Assembly (NCBI GenBank): GCA_003586115.2
Contig: QVOM02000126.1
Span: forward strand, 58,594,456 to 58,658,455
Source: Salvator merianae
Lineage: Eukaryota > Chordata > Lepidosauria > Squamata > Teiidae
Direction: 5' to 3'
Length of the DNA stretch: 64,000 nucleotides
Both the position numbers and the translations under genes were made by a program. The number at the start of each line of letters is the position of its first letter. Position 1 is the first letter of the stretch. Positions 57,414-64,000 of this stretch are shown in pieces. A model generated the notes under the pieces. It searched no databases and was not told where the DNA came from. It saw only the letters and a list, made by a program, of their open reading frames with translations.

Positions 57414-58586
57414 GGCCACGGTCTGACATTGTAAATTTAATCCGTATCGGAAGAGTACAAGGACTGAATTCGTCTTCTGGTCATTCCCACAGTTACAGTT
57501 TAACATGGACTCAATTCGTACTTGCTCGTTCCCACACTGATATTTCCCGTGCTTGGCATGGAGAAACAGTACCTTTTCTGCCTCCACCCCTTGCCAAATT
57601 CCCCTCCCCATGCAGTCAGTGATTGGCTGCAGTCCCAACGTTCAAATCTTGACATCACAGGGGCGGGAAAATCCAGCTCCGCTCTCTGTATGTCCCCGCT
57701 GCTGCCTCAGAACATGGATTCACTTGGCAGCGTTACTAGTCATTCGCCATTTGCTCCTTCTCCCCCCTACAGCCTCTTTCTACACAAGCAGAACTTTAAA
57801 ACTACATGTACCACACAATTAAGCTTTCTAAAGGGCTGATGGCGATTTCTGCTCCCTTGCAAGTGCACTTTTGCGCAATTGTGCAATTTAAAAGTAGCAC
57901 AAAAGCAGGGAGAGGTCTGTGACGAAGGGGAAACGTGGGGAGGGAAGGGGGGGCTCTATTATTTTAATAGTGCCGTTCATTGCCAGCAAATGGACTCTGG
58001 CTCATCTCCCCCCGAGACATCCGCAGTGGCATGTGTCCCCGCTGAGGAGCTGTGTGCTGCTGACAGCAAAACTAATCCTGAGTGGGTTCTTTGTTGGGGC
58101 AAGAGGACTGCAACCCCAAACAGGCGCAGTTTATTTTTTGGTTTAAAGAGCAGACAGAAGTGGAGGAGGCCTTTAATTTCTTCCTGGCAGTGTCGAATGG
58201 GGGATAAAGAAAGAAAAAGGACCGCAGCTTAGCGAAGTAAAAAGGAGGATGGTTTCTTTTCCCCTGGCAGCGATGGAAGGGGGGATAATGGAGGCAGAGG
58301 AAACTACTGTGCTTCCTGCCCACCCACAAAGTCTGTCATTGGATGGCACAAAATGGGGATCCCTCCCTCTGCATGCTCCCAAATAATCTCTTTCCCCGTT
58401 CCCACATCACAAAGTAAAGCGCGCTAGCGATCTGGAACGGCTTGAGAATTCATTAAATCTGAATACAAAGTAATCCGGATTCCGCCAAATTAATCCATAA
58501 TAACTTTGGAACGGCAAGATCATGTCGGGACAGTGGGAACTGAAGACGGCCTGTAAACTGATTAAATGCCATGTCGGAACACGGCC
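57414..58586 (+). mobile_element. Large non-autonomous DNA transposon, family H, copy 2, TGA duplication
   Basis: TGA flanks both sides (57411-57413 and 58587-58589). The left end is GGCCACGGTCTGACATTGTA, then AATTTAATCC. The right end, inverted, is GGCCGTGTTCCGACATGGCA, then TTTAATCAG. It shares most of its length with 31494-33023 but lacks that copy's microsatellite and tandem units. No transposase frame is present. Confidence 0.88.
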
Positions 58587-58815
58587 TGAGTGTCACTTAG
58601 CAAGTTTTACTGCCACATAGGAGTATAACTATGGAAAGAATGATTATTAGGAAACCAGAAACAGAAGATCTAGAGAGAGGTTCTAAATGTTAGACTAGGA
58701 AAAGTCCCGCAGATGTTTCAAATATTGATTAACACGTAAGGCATGGTAGATCTGTGGATTTGACCAGTTTTCCAATGGTTCTGCCATTCATGCAAGGGTT
58801 TTGAGTTCAGACTAA

Positions 58816-58960
58816 GGCTGTGTTCACACATGGTAAAATGATAGCCTTTAATGTAGATTAGAAAGAGGATTAGCACACATACTTGGAACAGTACCACATC
58901 TGAACTATCCCTGTGCTGCCTTTGAGTTGCCTTTCTTCTTTATTGTGTGTGAATGCAACC
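58816..58960. mobile_element. MITE, family D, with TAA target duplication
   Basis: TAA flanks both ends (58813-58815 and 58961-58963). The ends are GGCTGTGTTCACACATGGTA and, inverted, GGTTGCATTCACACACAATA. 145 bp. Confidence 0.87.
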
Positions 58961-58963
58961 TAA

Positions 58964-59900
58964 TTTTTACTTGTGGTTAGCAAGGGTAAAGATTGCTGTA
59001 GCAAGGCTAGCCCAAAGTCATCATATCTCTAACATAATAAACCTATTCTGGGCAATCTGTCAGTCTAAAGTCTTTCAGTTGATGAGCTTTAGAGACCCAA
59101 GTTCACCTGCCCAAGCTAATAAATTTGGCATCTCTTTATCAAATTAGAAGCCATTCGTTGGTTTCCCCCCTTCATCCATTAGAATCAATTACAACTTTAG
59201 ATCCAATTTGGCCAGCAGCCCCTTAAAGTAGCAGTTGGTCTGTATACCTTCTTTGGGCTGAGATTTTAAATAGCAGGCAGATGTCCAGATTCTCCTTATT
59301 AAGGCTTGCTTAAGGATAAGGATGAGGATTGACTAGCATACACATGTAATATGCATACATGCTATAACAAGAGCTGGTGCCCCAAGCACACCTGGATTGC
59401 CAGGTGAGCAGAGATATCTATGCCCTTGCTGATCCTTTCTAAGCCTAGAGTTCTTTTTAAGCAAAGTCATTTCCAAAGCTACCTGTGAATAAATCTATGC
59501 CACATTTAATTCCTCAGGACTTAAACTGTATGGATCTCCTGCTGAATGAGATGGTTTGGTCAAGTCAGCAGCCTGGCTTGAAACTGCACTTAACAACTCA
59601 TGCAGCCTGGGAAGAAAAGTTATGGTTTATCTGGGGTTGCCACACAAACAAAAGCAAGGGAGATGCCTCAGGAAGAAGGCAACACAGAGTATCAGCTCTT
59701 CTTTTAGCAAGAGATTCTGGAAAGACAGATAGAAGCCAAGGGTCTTTCTGTACAGCCTGGACTATCTCACCCCATGCTGGCCCCAAACAGGCAAACTGGC
59801 CCATGGGCTAGGCTGCTGCCAGCAGGTGCTAAGAGGCAACTGCATAACAATTTCTGTGGAGAACCTTTCAGGAGTCTTCCAAAACCAAATCTAACCACTG
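58964..59900. other. Upstream flank, nothing recognised
   Basis: The frame at 59485-59811 (108 codons) has no motif. It is treated as chance. Confidence 0.4.
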
Positions 59901-59910
59901 GATTATTTTA

Positions 59911-59937
59911 ATATATCTATATCTATATCTATCTATA

Positions 59938-59987
<50 letters not shown>

Positions 59988-59989
59988 TC
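59911..59989. repeat. (TATC)n microsatellite
   Basis: A long TATC tract with an ATATCT-rich lead, directly before the CR1 at 60010. Confidence 0.97.
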
Positions 59990-60009
59990 CTTTTATGACA
60001 CTGTCAGTT

Positions 60010-61447
60010 CACCTGTAATACCCATTACTAGCAAACCACTCTCTGTGATCTTTGGGAATTCCTGGAGAACAGAAGTCCTGAAAGATTGGGGAAGGGCAAA
60101 TGTTATCCCTATCTTCAAAGACGGGAAGAAGGCTGACCCAGGAACCTACAGGCCAGTGAGCCTGACTTCAATACCAGGCAATATTCTTGAATAAATTATT
60201 AAACAGCACATATGTGAGCACTTGGATGGGGATGCAGTAATTAACCAGAGCCAACATGAATTTGTAACAAACAAGTCATGCCAGACTAATCTCATTCCCT
60301 TTTATGACAAAATCAGTGGATGCCTCATCAAGGAAATGCCATAGACATAGTATATCTTGACTTTAGCAAAGCATTTGACAAAGTGTCTCATACCATACGT
60401 ATTGAAAAAATGATCAAATATGGGATTGACAGGACAATGGTTGGGTGGATTCATAACTGGCTTAGTGGTCGTACTCAAAGAGTGGTCATAAATGGCTTCA
60501 CATCCAATTGGAAGAATGTGTTGAGTGGGGTACCGCAAGGCTCTGTCCTGGGCCCGGTGCTGTTCAACATGGATGGGGGAGTTGAGGGGATGCTGATCAA
60601 ATCTGCAAATGACACAAAGCTAGGAGGGGTTGCTAACACTAGGGAGGAGAAGGAGAGGATTCAGAATGAAACTAATAGAATTACATTTAATAGGGAGAAA
60701 TGCAAAGTTTTACATCTGGGTTAGAAAAATGACAATATCCAATATAGTCTGAGAGGAATCTCGCTGAGCAGCAGCACATGTGAAAAGGATCTGTGTGTAC
60801 TAGTACATCACAGATTGAACATGTGTCAACAGTATGATGTAGCTGCAAAAAGGCAAACACCATCCTGGGATGTATCAAGAGGAGCATAGAGTCTAGATCA
60901 TGAGAAGTAATCATTCCTCTTTACTCTACCTTGGTCAGACCTCATCTGGAGTACTGTGTCCAGTTCTGGGCACCCCAATTTAAAAAAGACATTGACAAAC
61001 TGGAGCAAGTTCAGAGGAGGGCGACCAAAATGGTGAGTGTCTGCAAACCTTGTCCTATGAGGAACGGTTAAAGGATCTAGGAATGTTTAGCTTGCAGAAG
61101 AGAAGAATGAGAGGAGACATGGTACCTGTTTTCAAGTATCTGAAAGGCTGTCACAGTGCAGAGGGATTGGCCCTGTTCTCAGTTACACAAAAAGGATGGA
61201 CTAGAAACAATGGGATGAAACTTCAAGGGAGTGGATACAGATTAGATATTAGAAAATACTTTCTGACAGTAAGGACGATCAGTCAATGGAATGGGTTGCC
61301 ACAGGAGGTGGTGAGCTCTCCTTCACTGGAAGTCTTCAAGGAGAGGCTGGACAGACATCTGTCTGGGATGGTTTAGTGAATCCTGCATTGAGCAGGGGGT
61401 TGGACCTGATGACCCTGGAGATCCCTTCCAACTCTATGATTCTATGA
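60010..61447 (+). mobile_element. CR1 LINE, reverse transcriptase to 3' end, inactive
   Basis: It enters at the start of the RT region (a KANVIPIFKDGKKADPG-type reading near 60090), with motif A YLDFSKAFDKVSH from about 60350 and SGVPQGSVLGPVLF near 60520-60565. Several codons are then missing, and the catalytic FADD site reads SAND, so the enzyme would be dead. Frame shifts and stops follow. 61050-61376 encodes the C-terminus ending RLDRHLSGMV, then the CR1 3' UTR and ATTCTATG octamers. 60764-61447 aligns with 1-704. Confidence 0.93.
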
Positions 61448-62536
61448 AATCTCATAGTACTGCCTCACATGATTTGGTCTGTACACCTGAAAAACAACCA
61501 GGATCCAAAAGTCTTCTAAATGAATCCACAAACAAATTTTCTTGTAGGCTATAAGGGATTCGGTTATGATCCTAATATGTCATTCCAAAGCTGCATTCAT
61601 TTTGAAAGGTTAAGCTAGCTGAATAACTCTGTAACACCCAGCAGTGGCCAGTGTAGGCAGGCATAGGCAGAAACGCCCAGAACTGCCACGTACCTGTTTA
61701 TGTGCTTCATTTGAAGTCCATGCCACTCCAGGAACTCTCCCTTTAATCCAGCCATTGTGCAGCAGTGCCAGAGCTTCTGTCTGTATCTGCAAATTGAGCT
61801 GATACTGGTAAGCACATTTCACTCGTCATAGCATATATTTATTTCTACCAATTATTTTACTTTATTTTACTGTAAAAGTTTGTAAACTCAGTAAAGGATA
61901 GGTCATTTGATTACAATAAATCTGAACTGTTAAAATAAAGCCAAAGTGAGAAATCTCATATATTCCTCTAATAAGTGTGCCTTCAAATGATATAACAGAT
62001 AACAGATCAGATAGATTATTTTCATTAGAATGAAAAAAAATTGTAACAGATATGTTACATTAATCCTTAAAATAAACAATCTTAAGAAAAAGAAACCTTC
62101 TGCTGTTTCCTCCTTTGCTTATTTCATTTACCAGACATGAACATAAAGCTACAGTCGATAATGATGGATTACCATAAGATATAGGGATGTCTGCAGGCCT
62201 TTCCTTAGTTATGCCTTCAGGATTTCCCCCCAGGTCCATTTAGACTTTCCTTTATAATCAATACAGTCTACAGCTGAATTAAATAATGGAAAAAGGCAGC
62301 ATATGAAATTAGTTCTGTAAGAGAATCTCTGTGTGGAGAGGGTTGTTTAACGCAAAGGCAATATTGGCTCCATCCCTATAGATGAATCATTGGATGGTTG
62401 TGACAATGTGGGAAGTGGAAAGCTACCTTATCTTGGGTTAGTCAATTGAATTATATTGCTTTTTTTTTTTTTTTTTTAACAATAGCTGTTTGTTGCTTCT
62501 GGAGATGTTGAGGACTAAACCCTAGATCTCTTCTAT
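61448..62536. other. Upstream flank, nothing recognised
   Basis: AT-rich DNA with a poly-T run at 62460-62478. No gene is recognised. Confidence 0.4.
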
Positions 62537-63102
62537 GGGCCTTTTCGCACTTAGCGAGTGGAACGTTCTTGTCCGTTCGCTGGAACGGAGCTTTCGCACT
62601 GCCACGGGTGCGCGCCTCACCCGATCCGAACCACTTCGTACCCAATTCGTACCTGATTCTGGGTAAGGCAAGACAAGTAAAAGCTTGTCTTCATTCCGAC
62701 CTGCGCGATGGGGCATGGTGCTTTCGCACTCCCGTCCACGTTTGAAAGGGCAGCTGGGCGTGGCTGGCGTGGCTGCGCATGCGTGGTACAAAGCTTCACA
62801 CCCGGGTGCGAAGCTTCACACCCGGGATAGCCCTTTGGGCATGGCAGCCTAGCTGCCGTTACGAAGCTGGCTCCGTAACGAGCCCTCTGGTTACGAAGCG
62901 GAGCTCGATGGTACGAAGCGGAGCTCGATGGTACGGAGTGCAGTATGGAACTAGTGGCTGCCATTCACACTGTTCCCTCTGCTGGTCGGCTTCGGGTCCG
63001 TTCCTCTGGCCGGGAGTGCGAAGGGCAGCCAGCGTTCTTCAACCCCTCCGGTCCGAAACCAACTACTGGGAAATGTCTACTGAGCTCAGTGCGAAAAGGC
63101 CC
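62537..63102 (+). mobile_element. CpG-rich Harbinger-like MITE, family F, copy 2, TAT duplication
   Basis: TAT flanks both ends (62534-62536 and 63103-63105). The ends are GGGCCTTTTCGCACTTAGCG and, inverted, GGGCCTTTTCGCACTGAGCT. It has two units of the AAGCTTCACACCCGGGTGCG repeat (62791-62826) and two of TACGAAGCGGAGCTCGATGG (62892-62931). Copy 1 has three and one. Confidence 0.9.
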
Positions 63103-63383
63103 TATGTAAATTTAAAGCATGTACTCAGACCCTTCCTTACTGGAAGGGAGACCTAGAGGACTTCCAAGTACTAAATGCCAGCTGCACCAATCAGCATGTT
63201 ATGGAATGATGATAGTTACCATCTAGCAACGTGTAGAAGGCTTTCATATCCTCCAACGGCATCAAACAGTTAAGGAGCTCTGTCTCCAGCTTGTAAATAC
63301 TGTGATTCCCCAGTGTTATAAGCTACAGATTAAAGTTATTAGATTTCTCAAGAGGCTTCTAGTTTGTGTTTTCATCATGGCCA

Positions 63384-63729
63384 GGGCAAAATGAAATCCT
63401 GGGTCTTATTCCATTCTAAGGTGGAACACTCCTTGCAACACAGCAGCCATTAACACTGCAAGGGCTGGAATATCCTGGCAATGGGCTTCCAGTATTCGCA
63501 GGGCAAATGCTGACTGCCTGTGCCATGATACCAGCTGAGGAAACTTCCAGCCGCTGCCATGGCAACCAGGAACATGGCGCAATTGGAGTACAATTTTGTG
63601 TTCCACAGCAAGTAGCACTTGGAAGCCGCTGTAGCCTGCTCCCGATCACAAGGGCATCCACACTGTGCAGACACACTTCGCTAGTGAGCATGCAGATGCA
63701 CACTAGTGAAAAGTGCGGAAAGGTGCCCT
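63384..63729 (-). mobile_element. MITE related to family G
   Basis: The right end, inverted, is GGCACCTTTCCGCACTTTTC, then ACTAGTGTGC and GAAGTGTGTCTGCACAGTGT, parallel to 28450. The left part TTCCATTCTAAGGTGGAACA parallels CCCATTCTAAGGTGGAAAGT at 28819. Flanks are CAG and CTG. Confidence 0.65.
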
Positions 63730-64000
63730 GTTCTTTTCTGCAACCAACAACTTAATTTTCAAAAATGCTCTCAACTCGTGATTGAAAGAGGGACATTACA
63801 ATTTTTGCCCACTCTACAAGCCTGCAGGAACAAATTTTCTTTCCTCTGTAACTATCATGGAAATGAAGCAGCCTGACAGCAGAGAGATATGTCTGTTCAT
63901 CCCACCTCTGATAATACATTTACTTAGTTGTATGAATTCCTGGTTGGCTATGGCTACCAGGTGAATTTATAAACATAAGACTGCTGTTCTATTAGATATA
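63730..64000. other. Window end, nothing recognised
   Basis: Plain DNA. The last short frames have no motif. Confidence 0.4.

Overview
The window is vertebrate nuclear DNA, most likely from a squamate reptile (lizard or snake). It holds one recognisable host gene. KCNS3 (Kv9.3, a silent voltage-gated potassium channel subunit) lies on the minus strand, with its whole reading frame in one exon at 7001-8485. The repeats are what point to a squamate: CR1 LINEs ending in TTCTATG repeats, a Bov-B (RTE) LINE relic, a tRNA-derived SINE with a Bov-B-like tail (Sauria type), a second tRNA-derived SINE family, L1 pieces, and many short inverted-repeat DNA transposons. The exact species cannot be told.

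Layout. 0-6.2 kb is the downstream flank of KCNS3, with a CR1 end, MITEs and a second CR1 end. 6.25-8.54 kb is the last KCNS3 exon: 3' UTR, full CDS, and a short 5' UTR after a splice acceptor. From 8.54 to about 45 kb is probably the large 5' intron. It is filled with SINEs, L1, CR1, Harbinger-like MITEs and a three-level nest of transposons at 24.3-25.3 kb. A CpG island at 44.9-46.1 kb is the only strong promoter-like region and is the likely KCNS3 promoter and non-coding first exon; this is inferred from position and base composition. From 46.1 to 64 kb is upstream flank with no recognised gene, holding more MITEs, SINEs, Bov-B and a long decayed CR1.

The most informative material is the transposon record. 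At least ten families or subgroups of short non-autonomous elements begin with GG (often GGCTGYRTYCAGACA or GGGCCTTTTYGCAC) and end with the inverse. Most copies are flanked by 3-bp direct repeats (TTA, TAA, AAT, TAT, CAT, CAG, CAA, TGA, TCA), which suggests PIF/Harbinger-like mobilisation, although no transposase gene is present. A separate foldback family has 9-10 bp target duplications, as Mutator-like elements do. Several insertions can be proved inside the window because an uninterrupted relative of the target is also present.

Most other open reading frames here are chance frames in repeats or noncoding DNA. No second host gene, RNA gene or CRISPR-like array was found.
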